This document shows positions 31,643-44,133 of a stretch of DNA of 64,000 bases, piece after piece (the stretch's first letter is position 1; the number at the start of each line of letters is the position of its first letter). The notes beneath the pieces were generated by a model. That model searched no databases and was not told the origin of the DNA. It worked only from the letters and a program-made list of their open reading frames with translations. The position numbers and the translations under genes were made by a program. The stretch is from Oegoconia quadripuncta (lineage: Eukaryota > Arthropoda > Insecta > Lepidoptera > Autostichidae): positions 33,786,778 through 33,850,777 of the forward strand of contig OX438744.1 of the NCBI GenBank assembly GCA_949316235.1, written 5' to 3'.

Positions 31643-31922
31643 GGATGCACTGGGTACATGTTTAAGTACTCGGTTTGGTAGGTGGTAGGGCATTTTAAAT
31701 GTCCGCCAGGCTATCTACCACCATCTTATCTAAATCTGCCGCCAAGCAGCAATGTTAATAGCATTGTTGTGTTCCGGTTGTCAGAGATAAGATAGCCAGT
31801 CCCCCAAATGTGTTGGGGTTTCCGGGTCTGTACGCTTCCACCTTCGACCTCATCTTCACTTAACAACAGGTGTGATTGAGATCAAGTACCAACCCGTTTT
31901 GCATAAAAAAAAAGAAAAAAAA
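31643..31922 (+). mobile_element. tRNA-derived SINE, family B, head lost
   Basis: Begins just after the B box (TGGGTACATGTTTAAGTACT) and is otherwise complete to GCATAAAAAAAAAG. The 122-codon plus frame at 31872-32240 starts in its tail and is not a gene. Confidence 0.85.
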
Positions 31923-32061
31923 TGCTACCGCGAAGGCGCCAAAGACATGGGGCCATGCTTGAGTAGGCAGAGACTACATATTTCCACTTGCTACGATCGT
32001 GACATAATTGCATGCATCGTCCACTCTAATAAATACTTTGTACAGACTCTAGAGTTTACAC

Positions 32062-32367
32062 TAAATAACTCCAAATTAGGCAAAGCCTGTGCAATAGATG
32101 CCGATGACTCGGGAAATAAAAATATTCGTATCACACAGACACTTAACTCTAGCAGGATTCGAACCGGCAACCGTTGTTTTCGGAGTTTCTTATCGCTTCT
32201 TCTCCCTAACCATAACACCTTGCGAAGCGATGTAGTTTAAAAAAAAAATAACATGTTGACTTTCAATAAGTGATATTTTTGTATCCTACATTGAATAAAA
32301 TATTTTTGATTTTGATTTGATTTTTTGAGGCAAGGTCACTAACCACTAGACCAAATCGATCGTCTAG
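32062..32367 (-). mobile_element. tRNA-derived SINE, family C, with insertion
   Basis: Left part 32062-32185 has AATTAGGCAAAGCCTGTGC and GGATTCGAACCGGCAACCG; the A-box end CACTAACCACTAGACCAAAT resumes at about 32327. The break lies between the two pol III boxes. Confidence 0.75.
32186..32326 (+). mobile_element. LINE 3' tail nested in a SINE
   Basis: TTGACTTTCAATAAGTGATA, a T-rich stretch, then ACATTGAATAAAATATTTTT and (GATTTT)n. The order of blocks is that of a non-LTR 3' end. It separates the two halves of the SINE C head. Confidence 0.65.
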
Positions 32368-32469
32368 TTTATCAATAGTTATTTATAATATCATTATTGT
32401 TAAGACCATTGTCGGGGAGTTTTCCAAACAAGTTGTTTTGAACAATATATACCCAAAAACCGGACAGCT

Positions 32470-32645
32470 ATTTTGCATTACTCGTGCGCCATGTTAGATT
32501 TTTCACCATAAAATCTATCCTATAATACTTCAGGTATCAAAACGAATCTAACTACACCATGCACTTCGAAATCAGTTAAGCCGTTTAGGCTAGAGGAGGT
32601 AATGTAGAAATCTGCATACATATTTATTTGCTTTTAGGAGAACTT
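32470..32645 (+). repeat. Dispersed repeat, AGCCGTTTAGGC type
   Basis: Contains GAAATCAGTTAAGCCGTTTA and GAGGAGGTAATGTAG, motifs of widespread short lepidopteran repeats; 36810-36890 has the comparable CAGCCGTTTAGGCATGATGA. Class unknown, possibly Helitron-related. Confidence 0.4.
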
Positions 32646-32767
32646 GCAGCTAATACATAAAATATCGTATGAACATTGTATAAAAGCCAATGCAATCCCA
32701 CATGTAAATTGACGAAGTAAAAAAGAGAGAAAAAAAAATCAATAATAAGTTAACGTTAAATAAATAT

Positions 32768-33005
32768 AATGGTTCACTTACGTGTCACCATAAGCAGCCA
32801 TAAAAATCTTCGGTGAGTATATACTCTCACCCTAGAAGTAGTTACTCGTGCAAAATAGGTCAATGTCAAAGTCTTTGCATATGCTGTTGAAGCTATTACT
32901 AGCGCGTATCAGAAATGAATTTTGTCTATAATTTGGGCTCGATAAAGGAACGCTTAATGGTGGCCGTTCCCGATGACCTAACTGGTTTGTTACAGCCTCA
33001 TATTA
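32768..33005 (-). repeat. Dispersed repeat Q, copy 2
   Basis: Inverted match of 445-665 beginning ATGGTTCACTTACGTGTCAC and running to GACCTAACTGGTTTGTTA. It carries small insertions relative to copy 1. Confidence 0.7.
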
Positions 33006-34719
33006 AAAAGCAATCAACTTTACCATAAGTAATATTCATCAGACTTCCCGAAAGAAGGAGGGTCGCTTTTCGTATGGAAAAACAGTCGGGTAAAAATACA
33101 TAAATTTTTCGAATTTGGTAAATGAAATACCTAATCATGCACGGACGAATTCAATTATCTCGTTATGGTGCGTCGTGCGTGACCCACCATTAAACTGTCA
33201 TGGCACCGCCACTGGTATGCATGTACCACCAAAACGTGACGTCAGAACAGAACCCAATGACACTCCAAATGGGATCATTCGTGACAGACATATTCCGCTT
33301 AATGGGATCACAGTTGGAATTGAAACGTTATTATTGGCAGCGTGAAACTTTGGAATATACGACAGTCGTAAGTCCTACGGTAAGTTTCGATACAAACTAT
33401 TTTAATGGCGCCCCTTCACGTTGACCCATATCCACTGTGGCCAATGCTAGTCATCATGCAGAGGAGGGTGTATTCGCCTAGGCTTCAAACACAGAAGATT
33501 TGCGATATAATCCTCATTGCGCTACAGATTGTCCCACCTTTCTTCAATTTCTTTTGAATAACTTTGGTATTAAAAGGGCAAAATGAATATCTACTACCAA
33601 TGCCAATTTCTCCAAAATCGCAACCAATAATGTAGATTTGTTTAATAACTTTAGTATGGTATTTGACTAGGATATAGGTATGCAGGTAGATGTCAATTTT
33701 ATTAAATTTACGATAAACCACGTAAATAATGACTGGTATTACACTTCGGTAGTAAAACGCTGTAAATAAATGAACTGCAACAGCCATTACCAATTCAACA
33801 TACATTTTTAAAGCACGCTTTGACGTCAGCATATTGACGTGCACCGACACAAACTGAACGACCTTCCAACGTAACCGTCGCACATTATTGGCCAACGTGA
33901 AGAACAGCCACTATACTACAATGAGGGTAAAGGAATGATGTTATTTTACGCTACTGCTTTACAATATTTTAAAAGAAGTACCCTTAGATTAAATCTCAAA
34001 GATTTAGGATCTCTTTGCTTACATTCAGGCTTGCAGATAAGTTACTATGAAGATACGAAGCCAGGAACACCATCCGATGTTTCTCCTACTGGTTAAGTCT
34101 ATTACCTGCAACAATAAGAAACAAGTTTTATATTAACAGGTATACTTAAAGTACCTATAACACATACAGTTACCTGAGTCTACTAAATACTGGCATAACC
34201 ACTTATAACAAAGTGTCACACGTACGCACAAATTCGACCTACAAAACCTTTTCTCGGATAGCTTTACCCTTGTAAACCTAATGATGAAAAAGGTTACCAC
34301 GTGTTTTAATAATATTTAGCTACAAGTCGTGACAAGCATTTGTTTTCTATTAGACATGATCTTTTTTGGAGAAAGTACATATTTTCCGATTTCTTTTCAT
34401 TCTTTTATGGTGTCTTTTATCTTATATAGAGTTAGTTGTCTTGTATTATGTTATTTGTTATATTTTGTAAAAAAAATGTGTCTGCTCATCCTCCTCTACT
34501 TCCTTATCTTTTACTTTTATCTTCACATATTCACAAAGTCACAAAGATGAGTAATATTAGCAGAAACTCGAAAATTGTACTATATGCTGTTGCGGCTTCA
34601 TCGTCCGTCAGAGCCTACATCAGATTTTACTTGTCAAGACAAAACAAACTTTATTTCCTATTTATCATCAAACCAGCTCAATGATGCCATAATATTTGCA
34701 AAGCCGTGTGGGTTTTTTC
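33006..34719. other. No gene recognised
   Basis: The 136-codon minus frame at 33485-33895 is the longest unexplained ORF of the window. It has a hydrophobic middle (AVAVHLFTAFYYRSVIPVII) and a basic front end but no known domain. Plus frames at 34329-34684 are T-rich chance frames. Confidence 0.35.
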
Positions 34720-34925
34720 CTTTGGGCATTACTTGGCATTATTTGAACACAATTCAATGCCGTGTGGTTTCATGGCGATCTTTTACGTGTTCCATTTTGT
34801 ATATAGGGAAAGATGGTGAATGTTGTTGTAATGTTAAAGCTTTAATGTGTGGATCATCAAAAGTTTGGGATATCTGTGACCAGCCCATTTGGGATAAAGG
34901 TCGTGACGTAATTTTTATATCACTA
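34720..34925 (-). repeat. Dispersed repeat R, copy 3
   Basis: On the minus strand: TATCCCAAATGGGCTGGTCA, CAGATATCCCAAAC and later GAAACCACACGGCATTG. It is followed at 34950-35035 by AGATTTGATTGAAGCGGGAC and AATAAAAGCTTGTAAAAA, a motif also seen at 60080. It is inverted relative to the copy at 35395. Confidence 0.65.
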
Positions 34926-35394
34926 TGTATGCAATATTTCAGCTCCACTGAACACCGGGAAGTGGGTCAAATTTAATTTGTAAGATTTGATTGAAGCGGG
35001 ACAGGTGAGGTAAATAAAAGCTTGTAAAAATATGTGGAATCATTAAATGACACGCAATTATTATGATTTGCATGACGTTATCTTGTAATTAAATGATACA
35101 AGGCGTAGGAAGGAACACGCAAACCACACGCAAGAACTCATGTCGCATACATGAAGCATGTAATTTACGTGGAGGTGTAGTCAAACACTGAGATAGTCAG
35201 CTGGCCTTAATTGAAGTACAAACTTTTGTAGAAACTTAAATGGGAAATTTTCGTCATCGTCAGAACATTGTCAGTTGAAATTGATGATTGCTTGTCACGA
35301 GATTACAGCTTTCTATCCAAAAACGATTTCCCTACGCGAGTTCTACTACACACAATGAAGCCCTACGATCTAAAATAATTTTGTGTGTACATAT

Positions 35395-35590
35395 ACATAT
35401 AACGTCACGACTTTTGTCTCAAATGGGGTGGTCAGAGATATCCCAAACAATAGTGTTTGGGTGTTTCCAACAAAGAGATTAATGATTGAAACAATATCCA
35501 CGGTTTACCTTATGAAATATACAGAAATTCACAGGTGACAGGGAGTGGTACCATCGCCGTTAAAACGTACAAATCTATAGATGTTTTTTG
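35395..35590 (+). repeat. Dispersed repeat R, copy 4
   Basis: TCAAATGGGGTGGTCAGAGA, TATCCCAAACAATAGTGTTT, AAATCTATAGATGTTTTTTG in the same order as at 7325. It stops before the GTCGCC block. Confidence 0.72.
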
Positions 35591-36549
35591 TATGTAGCAA
35601 ACTAGAAATGCAACTGCATTTAATTAGGTATACTACATATATCACTAGTAACACCTAACGGTAGTGTTATGTGCCTTTTGTGTAGGTATCTCTAAAAGTT
35701 CATAGTAGGCTTATGCCGTCAAATCTTTTAACAAACGTTTTGCTATTTTATTTTTCCTAATGGCTTTTTCGAAACTTCCGTCGGCAGTCTTACGTAATAA
35801 CTTTTCTATGTCTGATACAAGACTCATAGATAAGAAATACTCGTACGTAGAAATTGTCTTTACTAACATAAAATACATTGAGAATATGTTACAAGAAATA
35901 ACTTCCAAACTACATTTGTTCTTATCTCGGGAGTTACAAGTCGTCGAAAGATTGTTACACCTTAGGTAGTTCATGTCATCAAAAGCCTGGCTTTACGTAA
36001 GTGTACTATTGTATGGATGTTATATGTAAAGAGAATAGTTTTGCTATCCCAAAATGCCTGTCTGCCTGCAAATGAATGAATGCCAAAATTAATCCACTTA
36101 CCAGAGCTATGTTCGTGTAGAGTTTCATACAATTGATGAGGGACAGAATCCTTAATTATATAATGGGTAGATAATAACAAACAAAAGTGGGAATAAAATG
36201 TGGTTAGTGCTATTCACTAGGATTATAGCCTTCGTATAGTTGCAGACTATATTATGGAACAGACAGATATACAGGACCGTCGAATTACTATTACGCGCAG
36301 ACAACAATCAGCGTAAGCTGGCGGTCTCGTGTGATGGGGGCCAGCCAGTCGATTCATCGCTCCGTGCTCCGTACTTTATTTATAAAGATTGGAAGGCTTA
36401 GCAGTAATCATACGTAATGTCAGACGATCAGAGCAAAATCCAAAAAAAATAACAAACAAAAACATTAATTAGAGTCATTCAAATAAGTTCTCTCTCTTTC
36501 TTATATTTAAGAGCTAAGCTCTTGTCGATGGAGTCCTTGTCGAATAAGC
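35591..36549. other. No gene recognised
   Basis: A scrap at 36505-36545 (TTAAGAGCTAAGCTCTTGTC) matches the 3' coding end of the RTE LINE at 39331. Opposing frames at 35711-35974 are unassigned. Confidence 0.4.
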
Positions 36550-36893
36550 TCTACATTAAAAATATTCTTTTAATATTCCATCATGATTATTAGACATTGT
36601 TCTAGTACAAAGACGAGTAACTTTGATGGAGTTCATCTTCTGGCTCCATCTTCAGGCCTGATCATCATGTGTAATGGAATGTGTTCAAGGCAACAAAAGA
36701 AATTAGCCCAAATTCCACTATCTTGCTATTTGCCATTAGAGAGTTCCAGTCCCTATATCCCGGCTCCATCATCATATCAGCTCGATGGCACCATAATATC
36801 TTTCAACCAAATCTGTCCAGCCGTTTAGGCATGATGAAGTAACATACATACATACATACACACAAACTTTCTCATTTATAATATTAGTTGGGA
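36550..36893 (+). repeat. Dispersed repeat P, copy 1
   Basis: Begins TCTACATTAAAAATATTC, contains CATCATGTGTAATGGAA, GAGTTCCAGTCCCTATATCC and GGCTCCATCATCATATCAGC, then CAGCCGTTTAGGC, a (CATA)n run and ATTTATAATATTAGTTGGGA. It aligns with 59707-60102. It may be a Helitron-like non-autonomous element (TC start, no TIR), inferred. Confidence 0.6.
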
Positions 36894-38364
36894 TTGTTAT
36901 TATTTTTTTGTGTTTCTTTTTCTCAGCATGAGCCGGTATTATCGTAGCATTTAACAATTAAATGTTATTTTAAAGTCGTAAGTCAGTCACTTTTATAATA
37001 ATATTATAATAAATGATTAATATTATAGTTGGGATTATTTATGAACCTACTTACCTAAAACATAGTCACCATCAAACTCATCAATATTACCAGCATCGCC
37101 AAAAAAACGTGTTAGTTATACGTGTTCCGGAAGTAATTGAACCTTGGCCCATTTATGTCGCGTTTTTTACCAACGGACTTGTGAGTCACGCGATCCTTGT
37201 TTCTATGAATATAGTGGACAGCCTCGGCGCATTTATTTAATCTCACAAAGTGATAGAAACATAACGTAGTTATAGATAGGTATATATATATATATATATA
37301 GAAAGGTAGAGTCAACAGATTCGGACTACAAGGGGTGGGAAAGGAATTCCACCCGTAAGTAGTTAATATACCGTACATATATTTTTGAAACGGCTAAACC
37401 GATTTTAAATACACAATTTTTGTGGTGTAACTTCCTATAGTTTCAAATTTCCTGATTTTTTTGTTGTAGGATAAAGTACCCATCAGTAATCAAATAAAAA
37501 TGTTTTCTAATAATTCTGTAGCTTGCTTTAGGTATAGTATAGGTATTAATATAACCTACAATATTAAATTAAAGTTACCACTGCGAAATTCATTGCATTG
37601 TAGAAAAAACTAAAATTTAAAACAATTTTCTAAAAAATTATTAATGGCTACTTTATATTTTGTAAAAATAGTTTATTGAGTCATAATATTTGCCCTCCGT
37701 GAAATTTTTCATAAATAAAGAAATTATTGATCGATTTTTTTGAAAATAGTTACAGGAGTTCTAAGTATATTCTCTGACGCAATGAAATTCACAGTTGTAA
37801 TTTAAATCTAATATTTTATTTGGATTACTAAATACCCATACAATATCTAAAGCAAGCTATGCTATGCTAATCAAGTATAAGTTACTATGGCTCTTTACAA
37901 ATATGCAGACTTCTAAAATATAGATCGAGGAAACGGCAACAAGTATTGATAACCTTTCCACAACAAGTTTCACGTTTTATAGGTAGGTATCCAACAACAA
38001 ACAAAGACCATTCATAACAAACAACACTTTCTCTTTAATAAGTAACCTTAATTCGAAGTCAATAGCAAATAGACCTGTCAATTCAATGCGTAAAATAATA
38101 ACTGTCAAAACAGAACATACGTAAGAGGTACAGTCGCGCACAACGGGGCGTGCGACACAAAGTAAACAATAGCTTACTATGTACGAAGAGGAAACGTCTC
38201 CACCACGTCAATCATTCTGTGTGTGCGACGGGCCCTACGATACTTACTATCATCGCATGACACTTTAGTATGTAACTATACTTAATTCTCTAAACTTTCT
38301 TGGGTATCAGACAGTAGCGGATTTAGTTGAAGGCGATTGTTCAAAATGTTAAAGGAAAGTCAAA
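36894..38364. other. No gene recognised
   Basis: Contains a (TA)n microsatellite at about 37278-37300. The rest is AT-rich and unassigned. Confidence 0.4.
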
Positions 38365-38715
38365 TCGGAGATGAAATATTTATATTTGATGAATGAACAG
38401 ACGAATGGAAGTAGAATGGATGTGGCAGAGATGAGAATGCTAAGATGGATGTGTGGTGTGACTAGAATGGATAGAAAAGTTGAGGAATAATGGTTTAGCA
38501 TAGTTTGGGCACATTTTGAGGAGGGATGAAGGGCACGTGACGAGTACTGAGTGTGAATGTGGAGGGATACAGAGGTAGAGGTAGACCGAAGATGGTGTGG
38601 GTAGACTACGTGAGGAATGATATGTGTATGAAAGTGGGTGAGTACGGAGATGACGGCTGATAGATGAGAGTGGAAGAGGAAGACATATTGCGCCGACTCC
38701 ACCTACAGTGGGATA
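38365..38715 (+). pseudogene. RTE-like LINE, C-terminal region, broken
   Basis: In shifting frames the plus strand gives MDVAEMRMLRWMCGVTRMDR, then RRDEGHVT, RGRGRPKMVWVDYVRND and EEEDILRRLHLQWDK. This order is that of the C-terminal region of RTE-like or related endonuclease/reverse transcriptases (EMRMLRWM.G..R.D, FGHV.RR, GRP...W.D). A deletion after the first block and several frameshifts disable it. The minus-strand frames over it are shadows. Confidence 0.7.
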
Positions 38716-39330
38716 AGGTCAGGAAAATGTTTAAAGATACAATTTTCAATTTCCAGCGACACCACAGTGTATATTCAGCTTGTCGAAAGGACTTCGAAAT
38801 CCTGTTCTGCTTTTTACATTGCTCTTTAGGTTCATTAAATTGGTGTACAGAAAACCTATGATAACAAATCTTCGAACCAATTTCCCTCAAACATGCTATG
38901 AACCACCTCGCAAACCCCAGTTTTCGATAATGAAAACCCATTTTTGAAGCGTTTCAGCTAACAGGCTTTTTTTGCGTAGGGAGTTAAAAAGGAAAAATCC
39001 TTTCTGAGAACTTATGTACCCATACCTACTTCGTTTACCTAACGTGCCAGATATTAGTTTTGAACCTGACCAGTTAAACGGTGTGAGTAATACCTAAATA
39101 GTAAACCATACCGATGTTATTTGGATGCATGCAACCCCCCAACAGTCTATAGGCAGAAACCGACTGCTGGATATGAACCTCTCCTGAGGCATGATCTGCA
39201 ATAATTTCCATGGTAGGCAATCGTCACGCAGACCGGTTGGCAATGACAAATTTTTGGAAGCCCCGGAAAAAGACACTGCTTCAAGCCTTATCAGTGATCT
39301 TCATTACACTGCTTCTTCTTCTTCTTCAAT
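38716..39330. other. No gene recognised
   Basis: Positions 39120-39290 (CAACAGTCTATAGGCAGAAA, GGATATGAACCTCTCCTGAG) faintly recall an RTE-type 3' end on the minus strand. Confidence 0.3.
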
Positions 39331-39485
39331 TTAAGAGCTGTGCTCTTGTCGGTGGAGTAATGACCACGTCTCTCTACTTTCCGCCCTCGTTTTAACCTCT
39401 TGGTACGACACGACATTCACCTTTTCTTTCACTTGGTCAAAGTAATTACTTCTAGGTCTTCTCCTTCTTCTCTTTCCTTCAATTA
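39331..39485 (-). pseudogene. RTE-like LINE, C-terminal end in open frame
   Basis: Minus strand: a basic KRRRRRPR tract, NYFDQVKEKVNVVSYQEVK, then TRAESRETWSLLHRQEHSS and stop at 39331-39333. It matches the end of the 41330-41770 fragment in a single intact frame and so shows the true C-terminus of that family. Confidence 0.7.
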
Positions 39486-41329
39486 TGTGTTACACTGTTA
39501 GAGGCGCTAAAATGTATGTACCTTAGTGTGGCACCGTTGAGAAATGCCAAGGCACCAGCTGGAATGAAGATTGTTGGAAGGGCTATAATTTTGCAATCAC
39601 GCACCGAGTTAGGTGTAACACGTCGCAAGTCGGTTGATATTGAATTATTTATGAACTTCGCGATGTTATGTTAGCATTTCAATAAATCTGTAGCTTCAAG
39701 AGGATAGGTACATTTAACTTGCTAGCTTCGACCCTGAGTGTCCCGTTTTTCATACAAACATATTATATCTGTCTTTCCTGGTATTACATTGTTTATCTAT
39801 GTAGTCTATGATTATTGCAAAGTGAGAAAAATTTAGATTATCCTCAGAAGCAGCTTTTAAGGTAAACGCTTTCATTTTAATAGAATCGTCAAGTATTTGC
39901 TTATTTTTATGGGAGAACCAGTAGTATTGTTTCAGTCATAAGTTGTTTAACATCTTTATACACTAACCTTGGTGCCACAACTAATAAATAGATGACACAA
40001 AATCACAGGATGTAACTAATGATGCAAATTCATTCAAAATGAATAATCCTCATCTGAATGAGAAAAGAATTTGAAGTCAAAGATACTTATCGAAAGTATA
40101 CTAATATACCATGAACCTGTGTGCCTTTTTCGAAACAAAATATGAGCCTTATGACATTGCATAGGGTCGGGAGTAATTTGCTGAACGGATGCCGATGCAA
40201 AAAGCAGATTGATTCGTGCCACCATGCAGACAAGACTGACAATCGGTCGTCTGTCGTTGGAACATGAGCGCGTGTCCGCCTAACGCAGCGGACTACGATC
40301 AATAGCCGTAATCAATGAACACGTCTTCATAATTTTAGCTTTAAACCTCATTATCGCCTTTCTAGGCGCCAGCCGAGATGTCCAACCACCAAAGACCTCG
40401 GGCAACAACTGGCTTTACTCCATTTTAACCATATAGACGTTGTTGGCGGGAGGCATAGGAGGCCAAGCAGTTCTGGCGTATTGACCAATGAGGTGAATCA
40501 TTTCAGTGCTGTACGAAGGCGAAAGTGTTCGGACAGCGAAAGTTCTCATTATTTATAATACAGTTGTAGCTCTGTCAGATTGGTAAAGGTGTTTATACCT
40601 TTCGCTGACATTTGAACTAAAGGATCGTACAAAATGTTACAACCAATTTGTTTATGAATTATTATTATTATAGACGAGCAGCATTACTGTTGGTAAGTCT
40701 ACGTCAGAAGTTAGGTTTTAAAAATTTATCTTGAACGAATTCATTGATTGGAAGACAACCTCTTCTGGCAGTTATGCCAGGCCTGAACAACTTTGATGTG
40801 AGCGTGAGTAAGGCTTATTCGCAGAGGGTGTCCTCGTAACTGTGGCATGTCTTTCATCCTGAATATGTCGTGCAAGTGAGGCAGGTATTTACAATTGTTC
40901 AGCTCATCTTTACTTGAGGGCTTATTAAAAATTCGATATCATGTGTAACCACAAGATGTACTAGTCAATGGATGTGCCACAGGCTGTAGATATGTAATTT
41001 TCCCTAAGCAGTGGAATGTAGATAAATACAATGTTGACGAGGTGTTGACAGTTCAATAAAAAATACAGCATGTATCTTAGATTATTCAGTGAAAAGTTAC
41101 ATTTTACAATTGTCCATATCACGTATGTCACGTTTTTGCAGAACATTAAAATGGAACACGTTTAGTGACTATAAAAAGCTGATATGTTTCGTAAAAATGT
41201 TACTACAAATGTATTATGCAGGTAGCCTATGAATAAAGTCAAATTCTCGGTAATAGGTGACTTTAGCCTGGGAGTTTTTTCGGACCATAGACAAATATTC
41301 AATATCCACAATAACATTTTTCTTCTTTA
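39486..41329. other. No gene recognised
   Basis: Frames at 40034-40302 (minus) and 40961-41146 (minus) are unassigned. No repeat boundary identified. Confidence 0.4.
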
Positions 41330-41770
41330 TAACGGCTGATAAAATACTTTGCATGGAGTATAGCTTTATACGGCTGTGAGACATGGACATTAACACAATG
41401 GGAAAGGTTAGAGGCATTCGAGATGTGGTGCTGGCGACGAATGGAGGGAATAAGCTGGACCAAGAAGAGAAGAAATGAAGAGGTGTTAGCGATGGTAAAG
41501 GACAAGAGATGCCTGTTAGCCACAGTTGAGAACCGAAGAGGAAAGATGATAGGTCACTTGATACGACACGATATTTTTTTGAAGAACATAATTGAGGGAA
41601 AGATTGAAGGAAAGAGAGGAAGGAGAAGGCGTAGGCTTGGCGTAATTACTTTGACCAAGTGAAAGAAAATGTGAATGTCGTGTCGTACCAAGAGGTTAAA
41701 ACGAGGGCGGAAAGTAGAGAGACATGGTCGTTATTCCACCGACAAGAGCATAGCTCTTAAATTGAAGAAG
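41330..41770 (+). pseudogene. RTE-like LINE, C-terminal region with a frameshift
   Basis: Reads LYGCETWTLTQWERLEAFEM, then WCWRRMEGISWTKKRRNEEV, VENRRGKMIGHLIRHD and IIEGKIEGKRGRRRRR. This is the standard C-terminal order of RTE-type proteins (GCETWT, R.L..FE.WC.RR.L.ISW, HL.RH, I..GK..G.RG..R). After the Arg run the frame shifts; the +1-shifted reading NYFDQVKENVNVVSYQEVK continues to a TAA, as in the copy at 39331. The polymerase core is missing. Confidence 0.8.
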
Positions 41771-42111
41771 AATTATAGCCTCAGTCAGAAATCAATCATA
41801 CTTGATGCTAACCGAAAAGCTAACCTGTATAGAATTGTGTATAGAACACTTATGGTTTTGCATGGCCAAGCAGAATTATTGTGCAGTCCAATATATTTGT
41901 ATATATGGTTCTGTAATATGCAAATAAACTTTACCTATTTATCATCTAAGTCAATGCTTAGATAAACAAAATGAGATGTCCTTGTTTTGAAAAAATCTGG
42001 GTAATAATGAACTGTATTTCCAACTCCTTCGCCAATGATCGGATTTTGGTTCGCGATGGCGATTGGCGATAGACTTCATCATTCTCGTTGAAGATAATTG
42101 AAGAAAATAAC

Positions 42112-42263
42112 AGCAATGTCAATAGCATTGTTGTGTTCCGGTTGTCAGAGATAAGATAGCCAGTCCCCCAAATAAGATGAGGTTTCCGGGTCAGTACGCT
42201 ACCACCTTCGGCCTCATCTTCACTTAACATCAGGTGTGATTGAGGTCAAGTGCAAAAAAAAAG
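42112..42263 (+). mobile_element. tRNA-derived SINE, family B, 5'-truncated
   Basis: Begins AGCAATGTCAATAGCATTGT, nearly the same truncation point as the 30922 copy, and ends TTGAGGTCAAGTGCAAAAAAAAA. The GGGTTGGTAC-type block before the A tail is deleted. Confidence 0.83.
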
Positions 42264-44045
42264 ATAGACAAATAGGATGCACGTGGGCCTGGAAATCCTT
42301 TCGGATTTCGGTAATTTCAAAAAGTTTAGACTCCCGCATTCCCGGCCGAATATTTATTTACTTAGAACACAAGATAATTGAAGATTTTCGGTGGGTTAAA
42401 CGAGACAACCTTTTTGGACATTCTCGAAACCCCGCTGGACGTGGTTTTGGTTTCGCTATCACCACAAACTAAAGGTGATCAATTCCGTGAATTGCCGGGT
42501 CTAATAGAAAACAAGCAGTAGAGGTTTAAATTTTGACGCATTGCGCTACTATGATACGGCATCGTTTGCTTCGCATTGGGCTCATTTGGCGACGTTCCCA
42601 GTACACAGTTTCGGGTCAAATTTCATTTTACAATACTCCATTTCAACCAAATTAATTGTGTCTAACAAAGAACATGATGTGTTTGTGAGCAAGATTACTT
42701 ACAACATCAACGTGTGTCCGCCTGCCCAGCATGCCGATAAGGTAAATCTTGCCTTATGCTATTGTCACTGACTGAGTAAATCAGAATGCTGATGACGAAC
42801 TGCGGCTGTGACTAATAATGTTTGTGACCTTCAGCGTCGAAATTATTTTTTTCTTTTGGATGAGACCTGCATGCAAAGTTTCAAGATCCTAAGTGTACTG
42901 GAAATTACTAAACATTTAGATTACAAGTTAGTGAGTCGGTCAGTGAGTGCGGAAAACTATCATTTGAGGAGTTCCTTAATTGAAAAATTATTAAAGTTAA
43001 ATATTATTATCTCAGCAAATTATCAGAATTCAAAATTCATGTATATTATAGACTTAAATACTAGGACCTAGACCTAATATAAGGGTTAATTAGCGTGTCA
43101 CCAGTTTCTATATAAATGCATTAAGCAAGGGAATCATCCCTTGCTAAAATTTAGGCTTAATCTATCAACATGACATTTCAGTCCTGTCATTTTGGTTTAA
43201 TTCTTTCAAAATAGCATTTTCGCACAGGTTTTAAAGAGCATGACAGCTAAATATTTTATGATTTCTCAACTGACATAAATAAAATGTTATGTTGTCCTTG
43301 TTGTGTGCCATTTGTCAAAAAAGGATAGACGAGTTTAAATGTAGTTTAAACGTATGCTAACCGAATCGACACCATTAGCCACGTTTACTGACGAATGAGA
43401 AAACATCTAGAAATCTGTTATCTGTCTGACGTACCAGAGAATTCATTAATACCTCACTTCTTTGGAAACCAGCAATACATATTTATCTTTAAACAAGTAT
43501 GTAGGTAGCTGTATAAGTAGACAACGAGTACATACATCTGTGCTTTCACGAGAACTCAGTCTGCGACTCATTATCAAGGTCTTAGATACCTTATCACTGT
43601 CACTCAATAGCTGCTGCGAGATATTTTGCGGATATCTACATTTTAGACTCGATATGAAGTTAAAACCTAATTAGTAGGTAAGAGAAAGGATCGTTCAACA
43701 CGAAGTACTAATCTGGGTTGCCAGTTGCAAATAATAATTTATCATTGTTTATCTGATATGGAAGCTGCTTCTCTCCTGGGCTAACGAGAGACGGTACTTA
43801 GAGAAAGTACAGACTTGGGTATTAACTGTGATTCATTTGCAATCGTAAATTTTATTTCTCTCTCTATGATTGATTCCTAAATATGTCAGAGGCATTCTTC
43901 GGAGTTTCTTTTTTAGATCGTTAAAGGAATTAGGTGAATCATTTGGTATTCAGATAAATGCATAAAAACGTTTTCTCTGTATCAATTTTGTTTTTTTTTA
44001 TTTGTTGGAGGGGGCTCCCGTGTAATGTTTCTAACTTCCAGTAGG
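42264..44045. other. No gene recognised
   Basis: Frames at 42236-42472, 42541-42771 and 42808-43071 have no domain. A short inverted repeat (AAGCAAGGGAATCATCCCTTGCT) is at 43123-43145. Confidence 0.4.
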
Positions 44046-44133
44046 GTTAACTGGAAGAGATCTCTTTAGAGATAAGCTCGCCTTTGTAACTTTTATCTGT
44101 TTGTATTTCTTGTGCAATAAAGAATAAAGACAA
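44046..44133 (+). mobile_element. LINE 3' tail
   Basis: TAACTGGAAGAGATCTCTTT, GATAAGCTCGCC and TTGTGCAATAAAGAATAAAG. Same lineage as 136-259 and 11970-12087; the tail is short. Confidence 0.78.

Noticed and set aside
31872..32240. 122-codon plus-strand ORF
   Set aside because: It begins in the A-rich tail of a SINE B copy and runs through a reversed SINE C copy, so it is a chance frame over repeats.
33485..33895. 136-codon minus-strand ORF as a host gene
   Set aside because: No recognisable domain and a composition that follows the AT-rich DNA. Noted in the stretch entry but not called.
37278..37300. (TA)n, (CATA)n, (GTTT)n and poly-T runs as CRISPR-like or regulatory arrays
   Set aside because: They are simple microsatellites, many at retroelement 3' ends; no unit-plus-unique-spacer structure exists.
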